Assembly (NCBI RefSeq): GCF_005281475.1
Contig: NZ_CP040106.1
Location: forward strand, 2,446,501 to 2,510,500
Length of the DNA: 64,000 bases
Direction of reading: 5' to 3'
Source of the DNA: Echinicola rosea
Lineage (GTDB): Bacteria; Bacteroidota; Bacteroidia; Cytophagales; Cyclobacteriaceae
Position numbers and translations under genes: made by a program. Under the pieces are notes generated by a model. That model did not search any database and was not told the DNA's origin. It saw only the letters and a program-made list of their open reading frames with translations. This document shows, piece after piece, positions 18,351 to 27,778 of the stretch. Position 1 is the first letter of the stretch. The number at the start of each line of letters is the position of its first letter.

Positions 18351-19685
18351 TCAGTCTCCTACTCCCGACACCCAGGCGTTTTTACCGGATGTTGGGACGA
18401 AATAGGGATGGGGGAGTTGGGCGAGCCACTGGTCATACTTTTCCTTCATTTTCAGGAATTGTTGGGGATTGTGTTCGATAAGGTTGTTTTTTTCTGATAA
18501 GTCCTCTTTGAGGTTGTAGAGCTCATGGCTGTCTTTGTTTACGATTAGTTTCCACTGCCCTGATCTGACGGCGCCATTATATTGGCTGGTGTGCCAGTAA
18601 AGTTCACGATGGTCCTGTTCCTGAGTTTTGTTGATAAGTTCCAGTACCGATTTACCTTCCAGGTTTCTTTTGGAATATCCTACGGCATCCAAGATGCTTG
18701 GCAGGATGTCGAGGCTTGAGGTGATGGAGTGACAGACGGTTTCACGTTTGATCTTCCCGGGCCACCTTACTGCAAAAGGAACCCGGATGCCTCCTTCATA
18801 TAGTTGGCCTTTGTAGCCTTTCAGGGGACTGTTGTTGGCGCTGATGTGCTTGGAACCGCCATTATCATTGATGAAGAAAATAATCGTGTTTTCCAACTCG
18901 CCAATTGTTTCCAGCTGATCGAACACTTTGCCGATATTTTCATCTAGGGAGTAGGTCATAGCGGCCAGGATGTCCCTTTTAGGATCGCTGGGGAATTTGC
19001 CTTTAAACATTTCCAGATGTTCAGGTTTGGCCTCTAAGGGGCTGTGTACGGCATTGTAGGCCATGTACAGGAAGAAAGGGGTGTCGGTATTTTGGGTAGC
19101 AAAGTCCAGTGCCTCATCGGTGATAGCATCGGTCATATAGGGGATTGTATTTGAGTCAACGGGCCTTCCATCGTCGATGACATCGATGGCTTTTCCAGTA
19201 TGGTAGTGGTTTGATCCCCATAGGAATCCCCAAAAATGGTCAAAGCCTTTTTGCTGGGGCTGGAATTCTTCGGCAAAACCTTCATGCCATTTACCAAATG
19301 CTGCGGTAGCATAGCCTAATGGCTGAAGATATTCCCCGATCATTTTGACATTGTGTGGTAGTCCATATTCATCTTGGTCAATGCTGTAGGTTACACCTTT
19401 GATATAGTTATAAATATGGCCAAACTCAGGTTGGTTGATACCGGAAAGTAGCCCGGCCCGTGAGGGGCTACATACACTGGCGGTGACATAGGCGTTTGTG
19501 AATTTTACCCCTTCATGAGCGATCCTGTCAATGTTTGGTGTGGCCGTGAGTTTGTCCGATTGGAAGCTGAAGTCGGCGTAACCCGCATCATCACTGACAA
19601 TGACGATGATGTTTGGTTTTTCTTGGGCCAAGCTGCCGCTCATTGCAAAAAGGAAAAGCAGAAAGAAGGAATAGTATGGTTTCAT
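18351..19685 (-). CDS. Family S1 formylglycine sulfatase, secreted
   Basis: The 444-residue protein has a signal peptide (1-20) and the alkaline-phosphatase-like sulfatase fold. PNIIVIVSDDAGYADF gives the metal-binding Asp pair (D32, D33), and the signature CSPSRAGLLSG puts the formylglycine Cys at 72 (C-x-P-x-R). Later metal/substrate motifs include HEGF near the middle and FINDNGG. S1 sulfatases remove sulfate esters from glycans after the Cys is oxidised by a maturase; no maturase gene is in the window. It is encoded opposite to the flanking cassettes with its own upstream region. The position of sulfate removed cannot be read from the sequence. Confidence 0.93.
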   Translation of the reverse strand: MKPYYSFFLLFLFAMSGSLAQEKPNIIVIVSDDAGYADFSFQSDKLTATPNIDRIAHEGVKFTNAYVTASVCSPSRAGLLSGINQPEFGHIYNYIKGVTYSIDQDEYGLPHNVKMIGEYLQPLGYATAAFGKWHEGFAEEFQPQQKGFDHFWGFLWGSNHYHTGKAIDVIDDGRPVDSNTIPYMTDAITDEALDFATQNTDTPFFLYMAYNAVHSPLEAKPEHLEMFKGKFPSDPKRDILAAMTYSLDENIGKVFDQLETIGELENTIIFFINDNGGSKHISANNSPLKGYKGQLYEGGIRVPFAVRWPGKIKRETVCHSITSSLDILPSILDAVGYSKRNLEGKSVLELINKTQEQDHRELYWHTSQYNGAVRSGQWKLIVNKDSHELYNLKEDLSEKNNLIEHNPQQFLKMKEKYDQWLAQLPHPYFVPTSGKNAWVSGVGD

Positions 19686-20087
19686 TTGTTTATGTTTGGT
19701 CGTGATTTAATAGGGTAAAGTAGTGTTTTTTATTGTGTTATGAAAGTTTACCCTTTTAAAAGGTAATGTTTTGATATGTTTTTTTGTTTTATTTCTCCAA
19801 TTGAGTAAAATGGATGTTTTTGATTTGTTGATAAGTGGCTTTTTTTAGTGGTGATTGGTTTATGGTGGGCTTAAGCCTATCAATTATAAAGAATGTCTTT
19901 AAATGGGGTGTATTTTATAATTGTGTAGAGCAATTATACTTTCAATTGCTTTCTTTTAAAAATAAACAGGTAGTTTTTATCTATTTTATAAATAGAATTA
20001 ATAGTTTTTTAGGCGTTTAAAACATAAAAAGTTTTACTTTGTTGTTTTTTTTGTTTAAAAATATTTATGTTTAAGAAATGTCTGGTT
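19686..20087. other. Very AT-rich divergent promoter region
   Basis: This gap lies between the sulfatase (minus) and the second sigma gene (plus) and must carry both promoters. It is extremely AT-rich with long T and A runs. A 61-codon frame at 19835-20020 is low-complexity and not believable. No clear promoter pair was identified. Confidence 0.5.
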
Positions 20088-20690
20088 ATGAGAAAACTAA
20101 TAAAATATAAAGAAAAGGAGTTAGTTGCTCTAATGAAAGAGGGGGAGATGACAGCTTTTGATGAGCTGTATTATCGATATGCACCTTGTGTAATTGGGTT
20201 TGCTAAAAGTGTTTTTCATAATCAGGATATTGCAGAAGAGTCCGTGCAGGAGGTTTTTGTAAAGTTATGGGAAAAGCGTCGTGACATGGATGAAGCACTG
20301 AATTTTAAAAGCTATTTGTTCACAGCTGTCAAGCATCAAGTGTACAATAGAATCAGGCGGGTGAAGCGTACCGTAGCATTGGAAGAAATGGCTCAACCCA
20401 TGTATTGCGAAAATACCGGTTTGGAAGCTTTGGAGTATAAAGAATTTGAGCAGTCCACACTGGAATTGATCGATACCCTTCCGCGTGTGCAGCGGCAGGT
20501 ATTTAAGTTGAGCCGATTTGAGGGGATCAGCCATAAGGAAATAGCCGAAAAGCTCGGGGTTTCGGTTCGTACGGTAGAGCATCATTGTTACTTGGCGACT
20601 AAATTCCTGAAAGGACAATTATTAAAGCAGGCATCTGTCATTTCCCTGACGTTGTTCAGTTTGATTTTTTTTGAACAGTTAAACTGTTGA
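20088..20690 (+). CDS. ECF RNA polymerase sigma factor of cassette 2 (Bacteroides expansion type)
   Basis: This sigma-70 family protein has about 200 residues from ATG 20088 (MRKLIKYKEKEL); an in-frame ATG at 20067 would add seven residues. Region 2 is at about 20-85 (AFDELYYRYAP, AEESVQEVFVKLWEKR) and region 4 at about 125-180 (LPRVQRQVFKLSRFEG, KEIAEKLGVSVRTVEHH). A hydrophobic C-terminal tail (SVISLTLFSLIFF) is common in the Bacteroidota family 1 expansion (TIGR02985). It should direct transcription of cassette 2 when released by the FecR protein encoded 560 bases downstream. A transposon-like element sits between the two genes. Confidence 0.9.
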   Translation: MRKLIKYKEKELVALMKEGEMTAFDELYYRYAPCVIGFAKSVFHNQDIAEESVQEVFVKLWEKRRDMDEALNFKSYLFTAVKHQVYNRIRRVKRTVALEEMAQPMYCENTGLEALEYKEFEQSTLELIDTLPRVQRQVFKLSRFEGISHKEIAEKLGVSVRTVEHHCYLATKFLKGQLLKQASVISLTLFSLIFFEQLNC

Positions 20691-20728
20691 TTTCTAGCTG
20701 GTGTAGTGTTTTATTTTTTTTTTCATTC

Positions 20729-21096
20729 TTAGCATGGGATCAAGCGTAAAATTTGGGGGCTACCAGTTTACTTAATGGCAAAGCCACCGATACATAAAAT
20801 GCCACAAAGGCCTAAGTGCATGTTGGGCCTACATTGAAACATTACACTCGAAAGCTAGCCCCAGAGGGGCGATATATTTATGGCCATGGGTGAAGCACGT
20901 GGTAAATTGCTAGGCGGCGGGGTTTTTTGGTCACTTTTTGAACTGTAGCAAAAAAGTGACAAAGGTTAAAGGAGCCATTTCACTGAAATTTCATTATTTA
21001 TCCTAATACTTACCCACACTAAATCATATAGAACCTTTTTTTATTGGACTATGTCAACATTCGTTCCCCCAGAAATATTGCTTGATCCTTAGCATG
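20729..21096. mobile_element. MITE-like element, copy 1, with perfect 8-bp target duplication
   Basis: The 352-bp element (20737-21088) begins GGATCAAGC and ends GCTTGATCC, a 9-bp perfect terminal inverted repeat; similarity continues inward to a GGGGG/CCCCC block. It is flanked on both sides by TTAGCATG (20729-20736 and 21089-21096), a perfect 8-bp direct repeat of the kind left by transposition. It has no transposase frame, so it would need an enzyme in trans. Inside are a GCTAGCCCCAGAGGGGC palindromic block and an inverted repeat around GTCACTTTTT. The same ends bound a second copy at 45299-45643. It lies between the sigma and FecR genes of cassette 2. Confidence 0.85.
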
Positions 21097-21250
21097 TCGG
21101 TTTTCGGAAAGTCCACTGTTTTTTGTCCGGTATGTGATCATTGTTAAGTATAATCTCTTCTTTACTTACTATTTTATGAGCTGATAATCAACTATTTATG
21201 TGAGTGATTAAATTTTTTTATAGATAAATTAAGTAGTTGCTCCCTGTCAA

Positions 21251-22276
21251 GTGTACTACCCACAAATAGAAGCAAAATTGGAAAAAGAGATACTATTAAA
21301 ATATCTAGCGGGCACTGCTTCCCAAATGGAAAAAGTAGCTGTAGTTGATTGGCTTAAAACTGATGAAGGAAAAGCTCAATTGGAATCCTTGATGCAGGAG
21401 GAATGGGAAAAAGAGCATAATGAAGTTCGGGAAGATGAGGTGGAAAAAATGTTGACAGGGATTCACCTTCAGATGGGTAGAGCAGTTCCCCATAAAAACC
21501 TGTCCAGGTCAAAGCACTACGATTGGGGTAAGGTACTTAGAATAGCTGCATCGGTGGCGCTGGTCTCATTATTGACTGTATTACTCTACAAGCAGCTGGA
21601 CTATACTGCCCCTAAGATGCCTGAAGCCTTCAAGACCTATACTAAACAGGCAAGAGCAGGAGAAAAGCTAAAGTTACGTTTGCCGGATAAGACTTTTGTG
21701 ATTTTAAATTCCAACTCTACGATTAGCTATACCTCGGAATTTGGTAAGGCAACCCGTGAGGTGGAACTGGATGGGGAAGCTTTTTTTGAAATCACCCCAG
21801 ATAAAGAAAGACCATTTATGGTAAGGGCTGGTAAAGTAGTGGTCACCGCTTTAGGTACTGCTTTTAATACAGAAAACAGGGGAAGTGATGTTTCGGTAGC
21901 GCTCACAGAAGGCAAGGTGAGCGTGGAGAATGACGTGGAAGGAGATGCGGAAAGTGTCATCTTGATCCCTGGTCAAATCGCCTCAATTGATCGTAACATG
22001 ATCGGAAAATTAACGGTCGAAACATTTGACCTGGAGGATGTTACGGCTTGGAAAGAAGGAAGGATCCACTTTAGGAGCAAACCGCTTGGGGAGATTTTAG
22101 CTGATTTGGAAGAATGGTATGGTGTTGAGATCAAGTTGGCAAAAGGTATAAATGCCGCTCGAAAAGTATCAGGTACTTTCAACAATGAAAATCTTGAAAA
22201 TGTGCTGAAGGGACTCACTTTTTCCCTTGGCTTTGAATATAGAATTGATAACGAACAAGTGATACTCAAAAAATAA
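21251..22276 (+). CDS. FecR-type anti-sigma factor of cassette 2
   Basis: The 341-residue protein has an N-terminal sigma-binding region (about 1-90), one membrane segment near 97-114 (RIAASVALVSLLTVLLY), a periplasmic FecR domain (about 130-245, with LRLPDKTFVILNSNSTI and GEAFFEI) and a DUF4974-like end (EEWYGVEIKL, LENVLKGLTF). The start is GTG 21251: the frame is open only back to a stop at 21230-21232 and has no ATG before codon 26, which would cut into the conserved KYLAGTAS region. It precedes the cassette 2 susC by about 100 bases containing an 8-bp inverted repeat. Expected to restrain the sigma factor encoded upstream. Confidence 0.9.
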   Translation: MYYPQIEAKLEKEILLKYLAGTASQMEKVAVVDWLKTDEGKAQLESLMQEEWEKEHNEVREDEVEKMLTGIHLQMGRAVPHKNLSRSKHYDWGKVLRIAASVALVSLLTVLLYKQLDYTAPKMPEAFKTYTKQARAGEKLKLRLPDKTFVILNSNSTISYTSEFGKATREVELDGEAFFEITPDKERPFMVRAGKVVVTALGTAFNTENRGSDVSVALTEGKVSVENDVEGDAESVILIPGQIASIDRNMIGKLTVETFDLEDVTAWKEGRIHFRSKPLGEILADLEEWYGVEIKLAKGINAARKVSGTFNNENLENVLKGLTFSLGFEYRIDNEQVILKK

Positions 22277-22298
22277 TATTGCCTATGTAAAAAGAAAT

Positions 22299-22337
22299 CA
22301 GGACAGCCCTCCATCGCCAAATGAATTAACTGTCCTG
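22299..22337 (+). promoter_or_regulatory. Inverted repeat in the fecR-susC leader (cassette 2)
   Basis: CAGGACAG (22299-22306) and CTGTCCTG (22330-22337) form a perfect 8-bp stem with a 23-base loop, 40 bases before the susC ATG. It could be an attenuator or an mRNA stability element; no T-run follows. Confidence 0.35.
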
Positions 22338-22377
22338 AAAGTTTCAAGTGATTAACCTTAAAACATTTAACAAAACT

Positions 22378-25300
22378 ATGAAAAGAAAATTACTGAGCCT
22401 AATTAAAATGGTGTCTAAGAACCTGTTATATGGTATAATAATTCAGTGTATATTTCTTACTTCGCTAATGGCAGCGGAGGGAAATGCACAAATCAAGCCC
22501 TTGGACAAGGCTTTTGTGAAACTGGATCATCAAGCTCGAACAGTACAATCGCTGTTTGAGGAGATGGAGTCCAAAACAGACTATGTCTTTGTCTATCCAG
22601 ATGATTTGCTTAACAATAACCCAACGGTGACTTTGGATAGAGGAAAAAAGTCAGTAGAAGAAGTACTGATCGAAATTGCCAAAGCCACCAAGCTAAAATT
22701 TAAACAGGTCAACAATACCGTCTATGTCGGCGAAAATGTACAGAATAGGGCTGATGTCGTGGAGATTAATATTGTGAAAATAGACCTGGATGGTGTCGTC
22801 ACCGACGAAGGAGGCAATCCGCTGCCCGGTGTGGCGATCGTAGAAAACGGCACTACAAATGGCACCGTAACGGACTTGGACGGCAAGTATAGTATCAGTG
22901 TCCAAGAAGGTAGTGAACTGGTGGTTTCCTACGTAGGTTACAAGTCCCAGACGGTGCAGGTAGGGAGCAGTTCCCAGCTGGATATCATGCTGGAAGAGGA
23001 CCTAGGTGATCTGGAAGAAGTCGTTGTAGTAGGATATGGTACTCAAAAGAAAAGTACCTTGACTGGTTCTGTGACGGACCTGAAAGCCGATAAGTTGGCA
23101 AAGAACCCTACGACCAATGTGAAAGGACTTTTGGTTGGTCAAGTTCCTGGATTGGTAACTAACCAAAATCCAGGGCTCCCCGGTGCTGATAATGTAAACA
23201 TCAGTATTCGTGGATTTGGGGCTCCTTTGGTAATTGTAGATGGTGTAGAGTCGCATTTGGATCGATTAGATCCGAATGATATTGAGAGTATTTCAGTTCT
23301 TAAGGATGCTTCAGCAGCCATTTACGGTGCACGAGCGGGTAATGGAGTTATTTTGGTGACCACCAAAAGAGGGGAGTCAGGCAAGCCAAAGATTTCTTAC
23401 CATGGCTATTTTGCTTCTCAGAAAAGACTGACCTTTCCTGAGCAAGTGGATGCCGGGAGCTTTATTCAGCTCGGCCGTGATGCGATTTTCAATACCCAGT
23501 ATGATCCTGCAAATCCAAATGCGGAAATTCCTTACGGTACCACCTTTACCGAGGAAAATCTGGAAAAATACAATGCTCCCGGCGCACCAAGCTATGATTG
23601 GGCGAATGCCACTGTAAAAGAAGGTGGGTCTCCATTGCAAAATCATAATTTGAGCTTAAGGGGAGGTAGTGAAGATGTCAGGTATTACGTAAGTGTTGGC
23701 ATGCAGGACCAATCGGGCATTTTTAAGGGAGATTATGATTATCGTAAACTGTCGGTAACCAGTAATACTGATATAAAACTTTCAGAAGGATTAGACCTGA
23801 AACTAAATGTCAGCCATATCAACGAGCAGCAGGATTACGCCTCTTCCAGTATTGGAGATGTTTGGAATGACTTGAGGACTGCACAACCCATTTACCCTAC
23901 GTCCTTACCTGATCCTTCCAGGAATCCATACTCCGGATTCAATGCGAGGTCTCCTGTAACACGCATCAATAAAGATGTGGTAGGATATGAAAACACCAAT
24001 AAAAAGACTACAGCAGGTGCTGCTGAATTGAGTTATAACCTGCCATTCTTTAAGGACTTAACTGTAGGCGGCAGAATAAATTTCCGTTTTAGAGAAGCGG
24101 TAAGGGAGCGATTGACCAAGTTTTATGAGGTCTATTCTTATAACCCGGAAGAGGTTACAGCAGATTTTGACGGTTATACATTAGAAGGGTCACAAGGGAT
24201 AAACGCTTATAATAAATCCATTTATGGCCCCAGTGACCCGAGAAGTAGGTTCTTATATAGAGGCTATGCTCGATATAATAAAGATATTTCTAAGCATAAT
24301 TTGTCTGCCTTGGCGTTTGTAGAGCGCGAGGATAACATCTATAACAGTTTGGCCGTGACCAGGAGGGATTTGCTTTCTCCTGATATTCCCCAAGTGAGTG
24401 GCGCCAATGAATTGACCATCACAAGTGGTACCGGGCGTGATATAGAATACACTAGAATAAGTGTTGCTGGGCGTTTTAACTATTCCTATGATGAAAAGTA
24501 CCTTTTTGAGGCGACCTTACGGGCTGATGCCAGTTCTAAGTTTGGCCCCAAGGTAAGATGGGGTTATTTTCCTTCTGTTTCTGCTGGATGGAATATTGCC
24601 AGAGAGGAATTCCTGAAAGATGCAGCTGCAGTGGACCAGTTGAAGCTTAGGCTTTCATACAGTCAGACAGGAGTAGACAATAACCTGAGCAATACCTCTT
24701 TTGAATACCTTTCTGGATTTGAAGAAAGAGTCGGTAATATTTATGTGCTAAACGGTTCGCAAGTTCCCCAGATTCAGTCAAGTGGGTTACCTAATGAGTT
24801 GGTGACTTGGGAAGAGACCACTTTGTACAATGTAGGGGTGGACTATACCTTGTTTAATGGGCGGGTATTTGGTAGTGTCGATGGATTTTACCGGTACAGG
24901 GATGGCCTGTTAAGGACTCCATTGGAAGACCTACCAGGCACTTTTGGCGCCCCCCTGCCTGCTGTAAACCTGGATGCCAGGAGTAATAGAGGTTTTGATG
25001 CATCCCTTGGTGTTCGCGGATCTGTCGGTGAATTCCAATACAATATCGTGGCCGGTGTAGGATATACACGCGAAAAGTATGAAAAGTACCAAGAGGATAT
25101 CGACGAGTCAGATCCTGTTCAGGTAAAATTCAATAAGCGCACGGGAAGATGGGTAAATACTGTGTTTGGGTATAAGTCTGATGGATTGTTTAACTCTCAG
25201 GGAGAGGTGGATGAGTATTTGGATACCTATACCTTTGAAGACCTCAACGGCAGTCCTAAGCCTGGCGATATCCGTTATGTGGATATTACAGGAGATGGGG

Positions 25301-25860
25301 TGATCAATAGAGAAGACAGGTATGAAATTGGATTTGGAAATGATCCCCAATTGACTTACAGTCTTCAGCCTAGCCTGACATATAAGAATTTTAACCTGAC
25401 CATGCTATGGCAGGGCGGTTCACAGTTTAATGTATTTGTAGTAGGGGCCTTCCAGGCGCCATTTGGAAATGAACAAGTGCCATTAAAGCTGCATGAGCAG
25501 TACTCGTGGACCCAAGATCCCGCAAATCCTGGCGTAGGGGCAAATCCCGATGCACAATTGCCGGCATTTAACCGCGATGGTGCCAGAACTTGGAATGAGG
25601 CGCAGTCTGATTTTTGGATGAAGGATGGTACCTACATGAGGTTGAAGACAGCGACACTTTCTTATACGTTTACGCAGCAAATTCTGTCCCGAATTGGGCT
25701 GGATAGACTGACGATGTACGTGTCTGGAGACAATCTTGTGTCATTTAACAAGCTTGGTATTTTCAAAGGCAATATTGACCCAGAGGAAGCGTCCAGGCCA
25801 AATGCCTTTAACCTTCCCCTGTTAAGGACAATGTCTTTTGGTGTTCAAGTAGCATTGTAA
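22378..25860 (+). CDS. SusC-type TonB-dependent transporter with STN domain (cassette 2)
   Basis: This outer-membrane transporter has about 1160 residues from ATG 22378 (MKRKLLSLIKMV); the frame extends to a GTG at 22348 but the ATG gives a better signal peptide, ending near GNAQ. An STN domain (about 45-115) is followed by a carboxypeptidase-regulatory-like domain (DGVVTDEGGNPLPGVAIV), the plug (LEEVVVVGYGTQKKS) and the beta-barrel (end MSFGVQVAL). The protein is clearly paralogous to the cassette 1 transporter but divergent, so the two may take up different oligosaccharides, for instance differing in sulfation or size. It is followed after 16 bases by its susD. Confidence 0.95.
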   Translation: MKRKLLSLIKMVSKNLLYGIIIQCIFLTSLMAAEGNAQIKPLDKAFVKLDHQARTVQSLFEEMESKTDYVFVYPDDLLNNNPTVTLDRGKKSVEEVLIEIAKATKLKFKQVNNTVYVGENVQNRADVVEINIVKIDLDGVVTDEGGNPLPGVAIVENGTTNGTVTDLDGKYSISVQEGSELVVSYVGYKSQTVQVGSSSQLDIMLEEDLGDLEEVVVVGYGTQKKSTLTGSVTDLKADKLAKNPTTNVKGLLVGQVPGLVTNQNPGLPGADNVNISIRGFGAPLVIVDGVESHLDRLDPNDIESISVLKDASAAIYGARAGNGVILVTTKRGESGKPKISYHGYFASQKRLTFPEQVDAGSFIQLGRDAIFNTQYDPANPNAEIPYGTTFTEENLEKYNAPGAPSYDWANATVKEGGSPLQNHNLSLRGGSEDVRYYVSVGMQDQSGIFKGDYDYRKLSVTSNTDIKLSEGLDLKLNVSHINEQQDYASSSIGDVWNDLRTAQPIYPTSLPDPSRNPYSGFNARSPVTRINKDVVGYENTNKKTTAGAAELSYNLPFFKDLTVGGRINFRFREAVRERLTKFYEVYSYNPEEVTADFDGYTLEGSQGINAYNKSIYGPSDPRSRFLYRGYARYNKDISKHNLSALAFVEREDNIYNSLAVTRRDLLSPDIPQVSGANELTITSGTGRDIEYTRISVAGRFNYSYDEKYLFEATLRADASSKFGPKVRWGYFPSVSAGWNIAREEFLKDAAAVDQLKLRLSYSQTGVDNNLSNTSFEYLSGFEERVGNIYVLNGSQVPQIQSSGLPNELVTWEETTLYNVGVDYTLFNGRVFGSVDGFYRYRDGLLRTPLEDLPGTFGAPLPAVNLDARSNRGFDASLGVRGSVGEFQYNIVAGVGYTREKYEKYQEDIDESDPVQVKFNKRTGRWVNTVFGYKSDGLFNSQGEVDEYLDTYTFEDLNGSPKPGDIRYVDITGDGVINREDRYEIGFGNDPQLTYSLQPSLTYKNFNLTMLWQGGSQFNVFVVGAFQAPFGNEQVPLKLHEQYSWTQDPANPGVGANPDAQLPAFNRDGARTWNEAQSDFWMKDGTYMRLKTATLSYTFTQQILSRIGLDRLTMYVSGDNLVSFNKLGIFKGNIDPEEASRPNAFNLPLLRTMSFGVQVAL

Positions 25861-25876
25861 TTTAAAGCTGACCGTT

Positions 25877-27637
25877 ATGAAAAACATTAGAAATATAATT
25901 ATACCATTTTGCGTCTTCCTATTGTTTTCCTGTGAAGACCAATTGACCAAGGTTCCGAATTTTATTTCGGAGGATAATATTTTTGAATCGGCTCCATTGA
26001 CGGAGGCCTATATTGCTAAAATATACCAAGACTTAAGGTTTATTAATTTTAGTGGTGACAATGGCTATAATGTCGCTATGATTCCTGCGATTGGAGGAGA
26101 GCATATTTGTTTTGCAGATTGGCAGACCCCAAATACTACCTATCAGCGTACCTATTCTGCTGCGGCCGGTGATGGCCCCATCGGTTACTACCCTTGGGGT
26201 AATATTCGAGATGCCAATTATGTCATCGAAAACATTGCCAAAAGTACATCCTTTGACCAGGCATTTATCGACGCCAAGACTGCTGAGGCGAAATACCTGA
26301 GAGCGCATATGTATTTTGAAATGGTAAAGCGCTATGGTGGTGTGCCATTGATCACTGACGTACAAAAGGTGGATGATCCTGAAGAGGTACTATATCCCAG
26401 CAGGAAAACTGAGCAGGAAATTTATGATTTTATCATTTCAGAGCTGGATGCAGCCATTCCTTTCCTTAGTTCAGAGCCGACCGGAGGCTTGGGACGTGCC
26501 GACAGATGGACGGCCTTGTCCCTGAAAAGCCGTGCAGCTTTATATGCTGCTAGTATCGCCAATTTTGGAGAAGTTCAGTTGGACGGAGTAGTGGGTGTAC
26601 CAAATTCTGCAGCGGAAAGCTACTACCAGATGAGCTATGATGCTTCTAAGGAGATCCTAGAGTCAGGTCACTTTAACCTTTATAATTCCTACGAAGACAA
26701 AGTGGAAAATTATATCAATTTGTTTTTGGATGATGGAAATAGTGAATTGATCTTTTCACAGGTATTTGAGCCAATTGTAAAAGGTACTGGTTTTGATCGA
26801 TTGGCTTTTCCAGCTGAGTTTCGTGGTGGATGGGGATGTAACTTCCCCGTAATATATGACTTAGTGGAGTTGTTTGACTTTCAAGATGGAACTTTGGGGA
26901 CTTCTATTTCTAGGGACCAGCTTACCAGTGATAATATGTGGGATATGGATGAGTTTTTCGGAAATAGAGACCCGCGTTTTAGAGCCGCTGTTTTTTATCC
27001 TGAGACGACCTTTAAGGGAGGGCTCATTTATTTTCACACCAGTACCTTTTATACCAATTCCTCGGGTGAAAAGGTGGAGGCATCCTCTGGAAACTTGGAC
27101 AGGAATGGAGAAACTTGGCCTGCAGCTGCACACCCTAGAAATGTCAGAAACACAGCATTGCTGAGAAGGAAAAGTGTAAACGAATACCTTGACCTTCCCA
27201 ATTCAGGAGAATCTGGGCAAGATTTTGCTATCTTTCGTCTGGGTGAAACTTACCTCAATCTAGCAGAAGCGGCATTCTACCTCAATAATATGAATGAATC
27301 CCTAGAAGCGATAAACATGCTTCGTGAAAGGGCTGGAATGCCGCTCTATGATCAGATCAACGAGTATAATCTGCGGAAAGAAAGACAGGTAGAACTGTGT
27401 TTCGAAAACCAACGTTACTGGGATTTGGTAAGGTGGAGAATTGCACCGGAGTATTTGGATGATGTGAGAATGAAGGGGTTGGTTTTCAAATATGATTTGG
27501 ATGAGGATAAGTACATCATTACACTTAAAAATGCCGAACCTGTAACCAGAACTTTTGGACCTGAGCGCTATTATTTTCCCATTGATCAAGGAATAATAGC
27601 CGATAATCCAAAATGGATCCAGAATCCAGGATATTAA
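25877..27637 (+). CDS. SusD/RagB-family glycan-binding lipoprotein (cassette 2)
   Basis: The 586-residue lipoprotein has an N-terminal signal with lipobox Cys near residue 19 (LLFSCED). SusD features include YVIENIAKS, TAEAKYLRAHMYFEMVKRYGGVPL, the C-terminal RQVELCFENQRYWDLVRW and the end DNPKWIQNPGY. It should pair with the SusC encoded 16 bases upstream and bind the glycan at the cell surface. A terminator follows, so the two downstream sulfatases probably have their own promoter or depend on read-through. Confidence 0.95.
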   Translation: MKNIRNIIIPFCVFLLFSCEDQLTKVPNFISEDNIFESAPLTEAYIAKIYQDLRFINFSGDNGYNVAMIPAIGGEHICFADWQTPNTTYQRTYSAAAGDGPIGYYPWGNIRDANYVIENIAKSTSFDQAFIDAKTAEAKYLRAHMYFEMVKRYGGVPLITDVQKVDDPEEVLYPSRKTEQEIYDFIISELDAAIPFLSSEPTGGLGRADRWTALSLKSRAALYAASIANFGEVQLDGVVGVPNSAAESYYQMSYDASKEILESGHFNLYNSYEDKVENYINLFLDDGNSELIFSQVFEPIVKGTGFDRLAFPAEFRGGWGCNFPVIYDLVELFDFQDGTLGTSISRDQLTSDNMWDMDEFFGNRDPRFRAAVFYPETTFKGGLIYFHTSTFYTNSSGEKVEASSGNLDRNGETWPAAAHPRNVRNTALLRRKSVNEYLDLPNSGESGQDFAIFRLGETYLNLAEAAFYLNNMNESLEAINMLRERAGMPLYDQINEYNLRKERQVELCFENQRYWDLVRWRIAPEYLDDVRMKGLVFKYDLDEDKYIITLKNAEPVTRTFGPERYYFPIDQGIIADNPKWIQNPGY

Positions 27638-27691
27638 CAGTTGACAGCTCTTAGCCCCAGAATGTGCAAGAGCATATCGACTTTTGAAGTA

Positions 27692-27721
27692 AAAAAGGAC
27701 CGGTTTCTTGCCGGTCTTTTT
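27692..27721 (+). terminator. Terminator after cassette 2 susD
   Basis: GACCGG (27698-27703) and CCGGTC (27711-27716) pair, extended by A-runs before and T-runs after, about 55 bases past the susD stop. The shape is a standard Rho-independent terminator. Confidence 0.75.
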
Positions 27722-27754
27722 GTCTTTGACAAAGGATTGTTAGACCATTTGGAC

Positions 27755-27762
27755 TATATTTG
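27755..27762 (+). promoter_or_regulatory. Candidate -7 promoter element before sulfatase
   Basis: TATATTTG matches the Bacteroidota -7 consensus TAnnTTTG and sits 17 bases before the sulfatase ATG, after a terminator. A TTG at 27737-27739 gives a spacer of 15, shorter than usual, so the -33 element is doubtful. Confidence 0.4.
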
Positions 27763-27778
27763 AATTGATTATTAAACC

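Noticed and set aside
19835..20020. 61-codon plus-strand frame before the second sigma gene
   Set aside because: Low-complexity AT-rich frame in a promoter region with no conserved features.
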